From: Apostichopus japonicus
Taxonomy: Eukaryota > Echinodermata > Holothuroidea > Aspidochirotida > Stichopodidae
DNA length: 64,000 nt
Assembly: GCF_037975245.1 (NCBI RefSeq)
Contig: NC_092567.1
Location: forward strand, 26,084,376 to 26,148,375
Direction: 5' to 3'
Shown: in pieces, positions 1-12,711 of the stretch
How positions within the stretch are numbered: position 1 is the first letter of the stretch
How the letters are laid out: each line of letters begins with the position of its first letter
The notes under the pieces: generated by a model
What the model was told of the DNA's origin: nothing
The model's database searches: none
What the model saw: only the letters and a program-made list of their open reading frames with translations
Program-made: the position numbers and the translations under genes

Positions 1-292
1 TTTCAACATGTGAATCCAATTCTAGAAAGTACTTGTAAACATTTCTAAACAGAATTTATTGACAAACTAAGGCTCAAGTTAAACCGTGTAATTACAAAAT
101 TAATATCAAACTAAATTATTTATGTCGCTGTTGCTAATGGCTGCTACATTCTATGAATATCCAAGACAACTTCTACCTCGACCTTAAAAACAAAAAAATT
201 TGCCTTTCGATCTATCATATCCTATAATTTAAGCCTTGCAATAAGTCTTATCATTTCTAAAATAAATTGATTGAGAGACCAAGGTGACTTAC
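1..292. other. NUCB intron, downstream of the EF-hand exon
   Basis: AT-rich sequence after the donor at 287-292 (GTAAGT on the minus strand). No exon seen before the window edge. Confidence 0.6.
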
Positions 293-3200
293 CTCTTTGA
301 TAAATAGAGCTTCTAATTCAAAAGAATCTAGTGAACCATCACCGTTTGTGTCGTGGAGCATAAAGAATGTCTTAGGGTTAAAGGTATCTTTCTCTAAATG
401 GTCGGTCTTCTCCCAAACATCTTCAAGTTGAGCTTTGCTTCCCTGGGAAAAATAACATTGAAGAAGAATAATAGCTTCCCTGGGAATTAAACATATGGAG
501 TCGATCGCAAAACTGCTTTGCAGTGTGGGCAAATTGCTATACAAGTTCAAAGATGCATTATAACAGTTTTTGTACTCAGAATCATAGTAATGTATAAGGA
601 CAAAGTTCTGATCTTTCAACACTGCTACAAAATTAAACACTACATTTTCCCTGTATTTTTTTCTTTTCTAATGTCGCTTTGTGCGTAAGTGGGGCTTTCT
701 ATAATTCACATATGAAAACAACTAGGCCAAATGTCAGAATAATGAAACATACTGTTTCATCCAGGGGAACCCTTAAAAACATCACATATTATAAAGCACA
801 TAAAGAGGAATAATAATAATCTGTTAACTTTAAACTGTTTTAAACAAGTATGACAAATTTCATGTCAGCTTCTCAAAGTCTGAATTTTCTAAAAATGTTT
901 TTTTGTAAACTGCTACAATTCATGCTTTCTAGCTGGGTCTCAACGCATCTTTGCAAGAATACTTGCCGATTGAAAAGGTTCTATAAATTATCACTTGACA
1001 GCAAATCCTTTTTCCTACAAGCTATCGACCTTAAAGGGTGTGAAGACTTGCCCAAAAAGAAACGTCTAATGCCTGTAATCTGACCTAGTTTCGAATGAGG
1101 TGTAACAGAAGTGTAAGACACCACCATCGATCCCAGAAAATACACACACAGCTTGCTACCATCAATAATTAGACACTAGTGTACAATCAGTACATACAGC
1201 TACGGTCAATACCAACAGCACAGTGTATAAACCATACAGCGATGGACATCTCAGGTGCAGCTAAAGATAACAAGGTATCACGTTTCATTACTGTCTGCAT
1301 TTTGTAGCGACACGAACAAAACATTACTTGCAAGCAACGGAAAGTTAACGTTTTCAGATAACCGCACGCGGTTTGGGGCGAGTCTTCAATGCCTTTAAAG
1401 ATTCATTCCTTCAAACTCACTGGATGTTTCATCTCTTTGTGGTTGTTCTTCGCTTTCTTCGCTTCCTCCCAATTTTTCACCGCTTCTGCTCGAGCCTTTT
1501 CGTCCAGCTTGTTCATCTGTTGGCGACGCCTAAGTTCTTTCTCCATCTCATATTTTTTGAAATCTGTTTTTCTTCTTTTGTCTGCTTCTTCTAAGTCAGA
1601 GGTTGCCTAAAGAAGTTGTTGCAAAGGATGTGTTTTAATGGGTTTGGTTTTCTATTTTATGATTTTTTTAACATAATATAAGTTATTAATCAAATACAAT
1701 ATGAATTCAATCTGAATAGGAATTTTAATTTAAGAAAACTTTCAATCTCTGGTTAAAATTCTTGTCAGTAATTATGAAGATATACGTTATGGTTTGGCTC
1801 TCCATTTAGAAGAATAATGATTATCACAATGCATTTTTGAAGGCACTGAAACAAACAAATGCACTATAGCAACTTAACCTTAACAAAATTAATTTTTGTT
1901 TATCAAAATGGCACTGGTTTCATTTTCATATCACTAGAAACATTCTCTGCATTACTATTCAAATATTTCTTCACCCTTTTAGCATTTACATTTTAATAGG
2001 TGAAATTTCATATTAATATCTATATGGCCAGTGGACATCACCACAACAATATTCTTCATAATCTAATAAACGTATTCAAAACATCTACTTCCAAGTTTCA
2101 ACACTTAATTCTAAAGAAAGTATTACAGTACTACTATGGATACCTACCCAATTTGCCCCATGTTAAGTACATTTTGTTGTATGTGAGAACCTCATTCAAA
2201 TTCTGTTGACATTTTTCGAACAGCTCTGTTCATTTCTAAGATACTGTATGCACATTTGAAGTTTTGATAAATCGGGGAAATTTGTTAAATATTTGCAAAC
2301 TATGACGTGGAGTGTTGCGCTCATCAAAATTTCTTATTTTAGCAATTAATAAGTTAACCCATAATTACAAGCTCACATGTGTATCATTTGAATAATATGA
2401 TGTTCCTATTTTCAAAGAAGACAAAATATTTCAAAAATTGCTGTAGGCCCAAAAACCTGTGTTCAGTGTCCTTGAAACAAAGATATAATATAACAGGAAA
2501 TAAGGCATTCACTCACTCTGCATTATCAATGTACATAATTAGCTAATGTTTATTCATAACTAAAACTAGAATTGAGAAGAGACTTGTGAAATGGTCAATC
2601 TCTGATGGATTTTGATTGGAGTTGCAGCTATTCTCATGATTTCTAATGCCTTTTAGAGTGATTAGGACAATGTTGTTAATAAGTGTCCATAGACTTTAAA
2701 TGTTGCGTTTTCCAGCATTTTTTTGAGAAAATTAAAACTTGCAATATAAAATGACAATTCTCAGCAAAATAAACATTGTTGCAAGGAGAATAAACATGTA
2801 AAGACAGAAAATCATGAGAAACACGATAAATTTGGTGAATTTGTTAAAGAAAAAAACAAAACAAGAATAACAATGCAACATACATGCAAACATTACCAAC
2901 TTACCATGCAACTTACGGTGGAATTGTGAAAATAATTAAAATTGTGAAAATAAAGGGATGACTTTGACCTGTCCCAGAAATTGGTAACAATTTGCTGTCA
3001 GTGCAGGCTACAATTTGCAATCATATTTTAATTTTGGGGCAATCAAGAAAGCCTCATCAGGGAAAGCAGCAAATCTAGCAAGTTAGAGGCTGCTAATCTA
3101 GCAAATTAGAAGTAATCATTACTGTTACCAATTCCAAATATGCCAGAGTCTTATGCTAGAGAGTTTTTACCAGGACTTTATAGGCACGGTAGAACGAGGT

Positions 3201-6200
3201 GCTAAGGTTGTGAGGAGACAGGTAAGCTAGGAGCGAAGTAAATTAGAGGTAATCATTACTGTCTCCAATTCAAAATATGCTAGAGAGTCAAATAATGGCC
3301 ACTGATACGTCATGTTCCAAATTTCCTTGCTCAGTTTTTGCTATTTTTTTATATTAACACTAAGAAGCAAACCGGCAGTTAATGCACCTTCTTGAGTTTC
3401 AGTTCATTATTTGATATGCAGCATTTTGAAGACAAGCAAAAGGTCTTTTTTTCAATGACATGAACGAATAAATATATTAATTATACCTTTGGACTACTCC
3501 CAGCATGGTTAATATACAAAATGCAGTCAAATAATATAAAATGAAAATGGATGCATGTTGTATAAAGAAAAAAGTATCATAAACATAAATAAGTTGAAAC
3601 ATGTTTAAAATGCCTGCTTTTTCTTATTTTGTTCTTCTTTTTTTTAGGGGGAGGGGGGAGGGGTTCTTCTTTTTTTTAGGGGGAGGGGGAGGGGGAGGGG
3701 GGCACAGGGTGCCTGCTACTTAAATCTATGAGCTCTGTCAAAAATCCTTTATTTTTTTCTCTTATTCCTTTTCTTTTCAAGCTGCTTATTATGTGTGTAA
3801 AGTATCAGCCTTTTACATGAAAAAGACCATAATATGGAACCCCCCTTCCCTCTCCCCTCCTCACCATCTCCACTATATTACCGTACATGGTACAAGCAAG
3901 GAAGTTTAAGAAATACTTGCTTCTTCTCTTACGGATGGACAGACAAACTAACAAGCTCCACTGACAAAGGTATCTTTCAGCAAAACTAGAGAATATTTCT
4001 GTTCACATTGAGGACACTTGGAAGCTGCACCAAGGTAAAGGATGAGCAACGTATTTAATTTATACCTTCTCAAATAGCTTTTGAAAATCATCTGGTCTGA
4101 AAGAGGAGAGGTCTTCTGGATCAACGTGGGCAATAAGATTTGAAAGGAAGGCTTCTTCAATGTGATCTGAAAATGGTTAGTAAACAATGATTGCAACAGA
4201 ATGGAAAGAGGGAATCAAATTAATTTAACCAGCAAAACAAACACCCTCAGTCACCATGGTAGCCAAAAAAAAATTAAATAAATTCTGTAGAAAAAAAAAA
4301 GGGAACCGCAACCAATTCCAAAGCAGCAAGATAATTTGCAGATTAGAGCAGGATTTTGCCTCCCAGTGCATGCTGGATTATCAGTTCTAGTTTACACAAA
4401 GATGTTGACAATGTGGCTTTTAGTTAGTCCATTACTTGTGTATTAGCTACCCTTCAGTAGTGCACAGGACACACTGTGCACAACCAGAGAAGGTAATTAA
4501 TTCATCAAACAAAAAACCAAATTAGGTTTATTTGGGCCATTACTCAGTACTGCATTATCAAGAACTAATTTTTTTAATTTCTTTTTTTTTTTTGAGGGGA
4601 GGGGGGGGGGGAAGGTGTTTGCAGGCAAACTTAGAACAAAGGCAAAAGATAACAATGCGATACAAAAGAATAAATGCAGGACCATGAAGGGGCAGTGTAA
4701 ATAAGAACCAAAAGGGGTTAGGCATGCAAGTACACTGTGTAACTAGCTGAGAAGATGCAAACAGACAACTGAAACATAAAATTCTGTTCCATCGTACATG
4801 ACCAACCTTATGTAGAAGTTTTTCAAAGTCCTTAGGTCCAAAGGCATTAGTGTTGGCTGGATCAATATGCCCTATCAAATTATCCACAAATTTACTGTCT
4901 AATGTTCTAGCACCTGAGGAGAAATATTACGATATCATAGAAACTTTTTAATTTAGGTTCGGAAATGGTCTTGGCATTATATAGGCAAATGGGTATTAAT
5001 CTCTTAAAACCTTCAGTCATAAAACTGACTTAAAACAGCTATCACTGATGTAGAACAGCAGGTTTCACAGAATTAGAAGTTATCACTGATCATTAGACTG
5101 TTCCTTCAGCCATATAAATGAGTTCTCTGTTAATGAAAGTTTACATATATCACCAAATAAAAATGTTTCTTAAGTTTGAACCAATTGCTGGTTTAAAATA
5201 TATATATTTGCTTAATTCCACACAGTTAGAGGGAATGATTTATCCTGAATTCCATAGCAAAATGTTATGCTATCTCAATTCGCTACCGGTAATTGGCTAA
5301 AAAATTGTAAACAGCCCAAGTTTTTCTCCACTTTCATGATAGATTAATAAATAAATCTTTAACATATATGTAAAAAGAGAACGAATCTATAATAGTACAT
5401 TACACAAGATAAAAAATATGGTATCTACAATTTCAATTTTCAAATTCTTCAATTTCAATTTTCATATATCAAATTCTTCAATTTCAACTTGATAATGCAA
5501 AGGAGATTTGAAAGAACACTGCACTGAAGCTGGATTATGGCTGATTTTTTTGAAAGGTTGATGTATCTACAAACCCACACCCACACTATAACATTCAGAA
5601 CAAACTGAATATTCAATATGCAGAGGAGTAGATGTTTATTCATTAACTTTAACTTACATACTAAATGAGTATGTGGTGGCATAGAAACACTTGGCAAGTG
5701 GTTTTATTGTCTTTTAGGCTTGGATTTATTCTCCTCTAAATTATAAAACCCCATAATAGAGTCCTAACCTTGTGGGTCCAAGGTAAACTGATACCTCCCC
5801 CACCCCCACCTCCCCTCCAAACCCCACCCATCCATTAGTGCTCAGTGCTTTGACAAACATTTATTTGGACATCTCTGTGTACAAGTCATTCCACTTAGTG
5901 TACTGAGCAATTAATAGCAAAATGATAGTTTTTGTTTGATCCATCTAAACTTACCACCGGTATCCATTCTCTTTCGGGCAATATTTCTTAGCCTCTGTAT
6001 TTCTAATCTCTTCAATTCATCAAGTTCTGTTCGTATATTATGATCCAACCAGTTTATTTCTTCTCCCATCTTGCCAGCCTGTTTGTGGGGGAAAAATAGT
6101 AGATAAATGAACAAATGTATGGTTGCAAACATTTATGATGCTATAGTTGCATACTGACAAACTTTGTTATTTTTTATTTTTCCAACTTGGGATGCATTAA

Positions 6201-9200
6201 CATAAGAATACACTACACTGGTATAAACTGTTAACTTCACATCCCCTTAGATAAAGTTAGATACATATATCTTATTCAAGGTCAAAACAAAAATACCAAA
6301 ATCATAAAGTGAAAAAAAAAAAAAAGGTTGTCAGCTTGACCATTTGCAATATACAAATTTGCATGCAAATTTCACAAGGATGGTTAAATTTATTATTCTT
6401 CTTTCATTTGTCAATAACAAATTTTCCTCCAGAGGACCAATTGTTTGCAGGAAGTACCTTTAAGTCATCCATGGTCATTCCTTCAAGTTTCTCCCTCATG
6501 CTTGGATCCGTCTCTAGCACCTGAATAACTTGTTCCAAGTACTTCTCGTATTCTAGACCAGTTTGCTGAAAGAGACAAGCACACACGTTCAGTAATAATT
6601 ATCTCGCAAACCAAGAAAAAGTTTACAAAATTTCAACAAACAATTTTACAACAATCACAGACACCATAATGTAACAAAATTATGGCTTTCTTTAGACGTA
6701 GCCCATACTTTTGCTTTGATATTACCAAATGATGTTATTTATTGCTTTATACAGTACAGCACTTTTGATTAATCCAAAGTAGACAATTCATTGTGAAACT
6801 GTGAACGGCTGAATGCAATAAGGGCGTGTGTACTTCTGCAGTCTATGCTACATTAATATGAATATATGTCTAGCAAACTTTATATCCATTTTGCAAAGTT
6901 GAATTTTCTTGCTATGCAATATCAGACACATTCTTTCATTTAAAACTATGAAAGATGGCCTTAGTGTTTGTGTTTTCCATTCCTAGCTTTATGTACACTG
7001 AAATTATATTGATGCAAAATAATGATTTTTACATCCAACAAGTAAACTATAACCTAGGCAACACCTGGAGTAATGATCAACATGCACAGCTCATTTATTG
7101 TATACTATCACTAATATATACACATATTTAAACAATATGAATAATTAACTTATTTGTTTTGTAAGAAGTACTTGTTTGAATAAATTCGCAGCAGTAGGCA
7201 CATAACAACATGCACAGCTCATTTAGTGTATATACTGTACAATCACTTATATACACATATTTAAACGATATGAATAATAAACTTGTTTTGTAACAAGTTA
7301 ATTGTTTGAATGAATTCACAGCAGTAGGCACATAACGATGCATTACTGTGGTCTGAGTTATGATGTGGCACTGCGTTCGTAAACTAACACATACATTTAT
7401 ATACCACATTATTACTGCAGTGTGGTTATCTTGTGTTAGTGTCAGGCTATTAGCTACTGTAGGTGTTGGCTTGATCAGGTTCAAACTAGCAATAAATTAT
7501 ATCAAACACCAGGCAACTTTTCTATGCTGTTGTCTTCCATAAAAACGCTTCTATTCATCATTCCCTGTGCTATTGAGAATAATTTTCTCCACTTTCTAAT
7601 ATGACATATTATTTAACTATGGATCCATTGAGCATTTCACGCTGTTGTCATCTATGACAACCTTCTACTCTTCATTTCCTATGCTACGAGCATTATTCTC
7701 CATTATTTACTAATACAAAATTTCTTACGACTTCCTTCATTTTTGATGCTGTTGTCATATATACATGGAACATTCCTACTTTTCATTTCATGTACCAATG
7801 ATTATTATTTCCCATAGCTTAATATGATATATTATTTGACTATTCTATCCATTGAGCATTTGATGCTGTTGTTATGTATATATAAAACGCTTGTATTCTT
7901 CATATCCTGTAAAAAATGTATTCCTTGACTAGATGCTATCCATCTAGCATTTACTGCCATAGTCATTCATGAAAACCTATAAATCATTTCCTCTACTTAA
8001 GTACTGCACATTGTGTTTCATTATTTAATATATAATTTTGTTTGAATATTCAAAAGGTCTGTGTCACATCAGGTCATCCATTATTACTGTATGATTCAGA
8101 TATGTTTGTTTTAACAAAGACAGAGAAGCTTGAAAAAGATTACACCTGGCAACAAAGTGAACAGCAATTAAACTTGACAGAATTCACCAAAGAGCAGATT
8201 ATTAATTCATAGAAAAGATATTTTTCTGACTCAAGTTTTGGAATCTCAGTTTCAGCGATTGGTCCCAGAATGAAGAAGTTTAGGAGAAAGATGAAAGAGA
8301 ATGGATATGTCAGAGAGGCTAAATTTTCAATAAACTTTTCAAGAAAAAAGTCAAAAGAAAAGAGATAATGAATTGCATTGTACCTGCTTTATAAATAAAG
8401 AAACAAAACAGATTGTAAGATTTCTAAGCAAAGCAGAAATGAAAAGAAAGAATCGGAATAGTTGTAATGATTACTGGCAAAGAAAGGTGGATAGGAGAGT
8501 CCAGGTGTAGAATTCTGGTGTTAAAAAACGTTCAGTAAATTATGGCAACACTCCTAGGGTTTCGGGGATATTAGGCTACACAAATAAATCAAAAGTTGAT
8601 GAAAACAGACATCTGAAAGGATGAACTGGAAATAGTATCACAATGAAATGATTTACAAATTTTCCTGTCCAGTTAGACCACAAAGTTACAAACAGACTTT
8701 AGTAATTTACAACATGTTTAACTGATGAATATCTGGAGGCAGAGACAGTTTATTCCTTATAAAGTGCAATAGATGAGAAAATGTGAACTGTGTCAATGAA
8801 AAAGTTGTCATAGATAGCACAGGAAAAAAAAATCCAGAAGAAAATGGTAGGGGAATGTAGATAACGGTATCACTACCAAGTCAGTCGGTGAAGTCTCCTG
8901 CTTGGTAATATTGCTGCTGAAAAGGGTGTTACACAAGGCATACAGTCATATTGCTCTCAATACTGTATGAGAAGAGGGGGGAAATGTTCTTTCAGAAGAG
9001 AAATAAGGTTTTTATTTATGGAGGAATGTTTTAGGGAATGTAAACAATGGTATCCAGAACAAGTCAGTTAGTAGAGTCTCCTGCTTGGTAATGTTGCTGC
9101 TGAAACAATATTTACAAGGTTGATAAATCAACATTGTTTATATTATGAAGCTGATTCTTGCCTTGAAAACTGGTTTCTTAATAGAAACAATTAAATTTGA

Positions 9201-10927
9201 TGCACTGCGTTATCTTGCCTTGAAAGATGTCAATCAGTCCAGTCCACTTTGTGCTGACCGATCAAAGGTCATATCAAACAATCCTTCATGCACATTCACC
9301 ACCTGTCATGTTTGAAGCTAATGATCTCATTCCATTCTTAATGCAATATAGTCTACTGTACTGTAAGGGACCTTCTCAGTATATATACATTATGGGTACA
9401 ATCAATTCAATCTATGATTTTCTATTGATTTTGAACTGATTTACATCTTTGCATATAACCTTTGCCCTCAGTTGAGAGTAGTATCCCATGAATAATATAC
9501 AGTTCACTTTCTTCTTAAATGCAGTAAGTTGAGCTGCTTCAAAACTTTGGTCTTATTTATCTTGACCTAACCCCAAAACATGTGAGATTGTGATGTGTTA
9601 TTCAAGGGTGATGTAAAAACCTTGGTAGGAATTGACATAACCCATGGATATGTGCATCACCAAGCTGAATTAAGAAGTCAAGAAGAAGTCGATGTATGTT
9701 ACAGCTCAGAGGGGTAACATATTCTCCACTACCAGTGCAAGTCTTTCCCAGTTTGCAGAAAAGGCAAATGTTTATTAAAGAAAGGAGAATGTATAAATTT
9801 ATACCAAAAATTGTAAGAATGTCAGCAATGATATTACCTGCATCATTTGTTAAACTTACAGACAAGTCCTTTAGATTTTGCTAAAATTTGAAAAATTAAA
9901 ATATATTAATATTCGAGTAGAATGACATGGTAAGGTAAGGGATTAAACAAAAGGAACACTTTCTAGGATTAATGCTCTGAAATAAAGATCCAATCAAGCT
10001 AATAAAGATACCAGTTTTTAATTTTTCCATATCAGTCAGTATGTATTTAAATGCTAAAACTGTAATGTCTTGAAGGGGTTCTCAACAGGCAACTCGCTGG
10101 CCCAATCTGGGATGCAAAGACTTTAGACCATCCCACAGAAAGTATCAGCCCACAATGTTGCACTATTCGGGCATGCCAGCCCTTAGGCTGGAACACATAT
10201 CAACCTACCCTCCACAAATTTACTATAGGGCCGGCTATAGCTATGGTGAGACTTTGCTTCTCTCCTCTTATCACTTCACCAAAACCAATGTTTCTACTTC
10301 AGCTTTGATACTACTTCATTTGTATTCCCAGAGGTTTATGGTGAAGTACTTCATCAGAGGTCAACTCCAAATTTATTACTCTCTTTGGTGAATGTTTGCA
10401 AACTGTGCATGCAGTACTATCTGGTTATGCGATATTATTGTAGTTATCTAAAACATTGGGTTTGTGGCTACTGGTCATATTTTCCTCAAGTCTTGATAAT
10501 TAAGCTTGGTTTTAGAGGGTTGTATATCTTGTTAAAGTATTACCTGTGATGCCAAATGTTATATCTAGTCTTGTATTCTTCTCTGGTACATCTGGCAGCT
10601 GTTGTGAACGGTTGTTTTAAAAGCAATTGCTAATTTTTTCTGTGGTATAGTATTGCTGAGTACTTGTAATGTACAATTGAAAAGGCTTTAAGGATTACAT
10701 TATAATGAACTTAAGATTAATTTTCAATTTTAATGATATTTTCATAATTGTTCGATAAAAGTATTAAATTAAAGGTTAAGTGTTCTTACAGGTCCATCCA
10801 TCAGAGAGTCAGGGGGTAAGGCTTCCACATCTGTCTCTTCCTCCTCACTTTGTTTGGGGTTGAGAGGAGCAAAACTGGCTGCATGGATCCAAACCACAAG
10901 TATTAATAACAGCTCTGTGAACCTCAT
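293..10927 (-). CDS. NUCB: Nucleobindin (calcium-binding EF-hand secretory protein), 3' end outside window
   Basis: Spliced minus-strand gene. Coding exons in transcript order: 10927-10790, 6565-6458, 6078-5955, then either 4913-4807 or 4166-4066, then 1606-1421 and 442-293. All have AG/GT borders and matching phases. Exon 1 starts [20 protein letters not shown], a clear signal peptide, followed by an acidic stretch. The next exons read [19 protein letters not shown] and [19 protein letters not shown], the conserved nucleobindin N-terminal helices. They are followed by [20 protein letters not shown] and a charged coiled-coil/basic stretch. The last exon gives [16 protein letters not shown] and a canonical EF-hand loop [12 protein letters not shown] (Ca ligands at loop positions 1, 3, 5, 7, 9, 12). 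Known family role: Golgi/secreted Ca2+ binding, G-protein alpha contact, and in vertebrate NUCB2 the nesfatin precursor. The second EF-hand and zipper must lie before position 1. NUCB1 and NUCB2 cannot be separated here. Confidence 0.95.
1031..1398 (+). mobile_element. TTAA-flanked MITE, copy 1 (360 bp between TTAAs)
   Basis: Element body 1035-1394 is flanked by TTAA on both sides. Terminal inverted repeats: left AGGGTGTGAAGACTTGC, right end read inward AGGCATTGAAGACTCGC. Two more copies lie at 15383-15750 (inverted) and 40701-41065. No coding capacity. TTAA target choice fits the piggyBac or Kolobok superfamilies. It sits in the NUCB intron, its end only about 22 bp from the donor of exon 1606-1421. 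Confidence 0.85.
3060..3290. repeat. Imperfect direct duplication in NUCB intron
   Basis: A stretch containing aattagaagtaatcattact at about 3103 recurs at about 3240 with a few changes, each followed by a match to ccaattc-aaatatg and a tgctagagagt segment. No coding sense. Confidence 0.6.
4066..4166 (-). CDS. NUCB: NUCB alternative exon B (mutually exclusive with exon A)
   Basis: 101-nt exon, acceptor ccattttcAG, donor AAG/GTATAA. It has the same entry phase (1) and exit phase (0) as exon A. It encodes [20 protein letters not shown] then [13 protein letters not shown], after a junction Asp. It joins in frame to [10 protein letters not shown] in the next exon (1606-1421). If it follows exon A, its frame is wrong and translation stops six codons into the next exon. 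Confidence 0.88.
4807..4913 (-). CDS. NUCB: NUCB alternative exon A (mutually exclusive with exon B)
   Basis: 107-nt exon, acceptor ctcctcAG, donor AAG/GTTGGT. It enters at phase 1 (needs one base from the upstream exon) and leaves at phase 0. It encodes [18 protein letters not shown] then [16 protein letters not shown]. The segment corresponds to the single module of vertebrate nucleobindins that precedes the conserved ATSDLE stretch. It is homologous to exon B (shared pattern F..NLI.H.DP....F.P.DF.KL..K). See the finding on mutually exclusive splicing. Confidence 0.88.
7081..7345. repeat. 128-bp tandem duplication
   Basis: The segment starting catgcacagctcattta at 7081 recurs at 7209. Both copies end in a cagcagtaggcacataac motif. 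The copies differ by scattered substitutions and small indels. Intronic in NUCB. Confidence 0.8.
7517..8000. repeat. Degenerate tandem repeat, units about 110-120 bp
   Basis: Four or five diverged units share a gctgttgtcat-like start, a ttctactcttcatttcct-like middle and a ctatccattgagcattt-like end. Confidence 0.65.
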
Positions 10928-11886
10928 CGTGGAAAAATCTATAGTAAATAGAGTGTAAAAAGAATTTTATTTCTTTTCAATGATACAAACAACTGCAAGT
11001 ATTGGTTTACGTTAGGCTGGAATAAGTTAGACTTAAATTAGGCTCCTAAACCTGAAGGAAAGATATGCTTTACTTATGTACTGATGGTATTCACATCATA
11101 TTCTTTGAAACTGTTGGATGAAAAAATTAGGTAGCCTAGTCCTTTAAAAGAACTTTCACAATGTTCTATCCAACACAACACTCGGCATGTTGTTGGAGAT
11201 AAAAGATCAACCACATCGACAGTTGGGAACATTATGGTGATAAGGACGGACTGTTGTAAGGTTGGGTGCCATTTCAATAATGTAGTCCTAGCCTAGTTAC
11301 ATAAGCCTACCCACTTACTCCTTAGGCTACGTTTGCCTTCCCAACTCAGTTAGTGACTCAGTAACCCTACGCCGTATGGCACCAACATAAACCTAATAAC
11401 TATATATAGTAAAAAAGCATTCAGAAAACATTAAATTGGATGTAAGTAGTAAGACTAAGAAAAAAACTACAAGAACTCACTGTAAACTTACTATGAAACG
11501 CGTTGATGTTCAGTAAATATTGAGAAAATGTATGACCTCCACGCAGTAACTTCAGTCGATCTCGCGAAACTGAATCAACTGAATGAAAGGAAAAATTGTT
11601 GCCAACCTACACTACCGAAAATATATATCGCAACTTTTCACACACAAATTATTTTCCAATCAATATCTTCAAAATCAACTAAAATGCATTTAAAACAGTT
11701 AAACATATTATTTCAAAATATTTAGAAATATATACATATTTTTCTCAGTATTCTTCGGTATCAATAAAACAATATGTTAATGTAGTTTCGTGTTGTGGAA
11801 GGACACGTCGATCTGTAATATATATTATATATCACTATAATTTCTATGATATATATAGATATATAACTATCACTACAAATTCAATA

Positions 11887-12165
<279 letters not shown>

Positions 12166-12539
12166 TATTATGAATTTATCTCAGAATGCATCATTCCATG
12201 TGTAAACAAACAAAAAACGATTATGGGAAGGACAACTGAACCATGCAGCTACATTGACGTTAGGATCAAAGACCTCAGGGTCGCACCTCTCCTTTTTAGA
12301 ATCATGGATCTGCTTCTGAATGAGGAATGGAATTAGTTGGGGAAAAATGAAGTGGCAATGTAGGTGAGATCTGGGAAAGGGGATGTGATATGGAAATGTT
12401 TGGTTCATATAGCAGGAACATGATCGCTTTAGTATGTAACTCGAGAACTGATGTTGGTGCAAGTCTCCACAATATATAATAACATGATATGAAAATATAA
12501 TAATATGAAAGCAGTTATTCACAATTATACTTTTTAAGA

Positions 12540-12711
12540 AAAAATCGCCCAGGAAAGAACCTGGGCACGAAAACCAAACTACCAAACGACTGATCCGCTC
12601 TCAGCCCAGTCTCCTTGCATCGGGACTGTGACTGTGTGATCATCGTCGGGTGTGCATCACCATTCCCCTCGAAAGGGAACAGATACTACACATGATCTTA
12701 GCCAAAAGGCA
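12540..12711 (-). ncRNA. U2-snRNA-headed element (SINE-like or RNA-derived pseudogene)
   Basis: On the minus strand from about 12710 the sequence reads GCCTTTTGGCTAAGATCA then TGTGTAGTATCTGTTC. From memory of metazoan U2 this matches U2 nt ~12-45 with about one change, and it keeps the GTAGTA branch-site-pairing core. Downstream it departs from U2. First comes a TTCCCT-TTCG-AGGGGA hairpin with a UUCG loop, then about 90 nt of unrelated sequence. It ends in a GCCCAGG-ttcttt-CCTGGGC hairpin followed by T6. A second partial copy at 48812-48866 shares both the head and the non-U2 part, so this is a repeat family rather than a lone U2 gene. Function unknown. Confidence 0.6.

Larger units (their letters stand above)
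6566..10789. other. NUCB intron 1 (4.2 kb)
   Basis: No exon-like sequence is needed here: exon 10927-10790 ends at phase 0 and exon 6565-6458 starts at phase 0. The stretch is AT-rich. It contains a 128-bp tandem duplication (7081-7345), a degenerate repeat run (7517-8000) and an imperfect duplication at 8850-8935 and 9033-9115 (offset about 183 bp, with the shared motif gtctcctgcttggtaat). Short ORFs in it look random. Confidence 0.7.
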
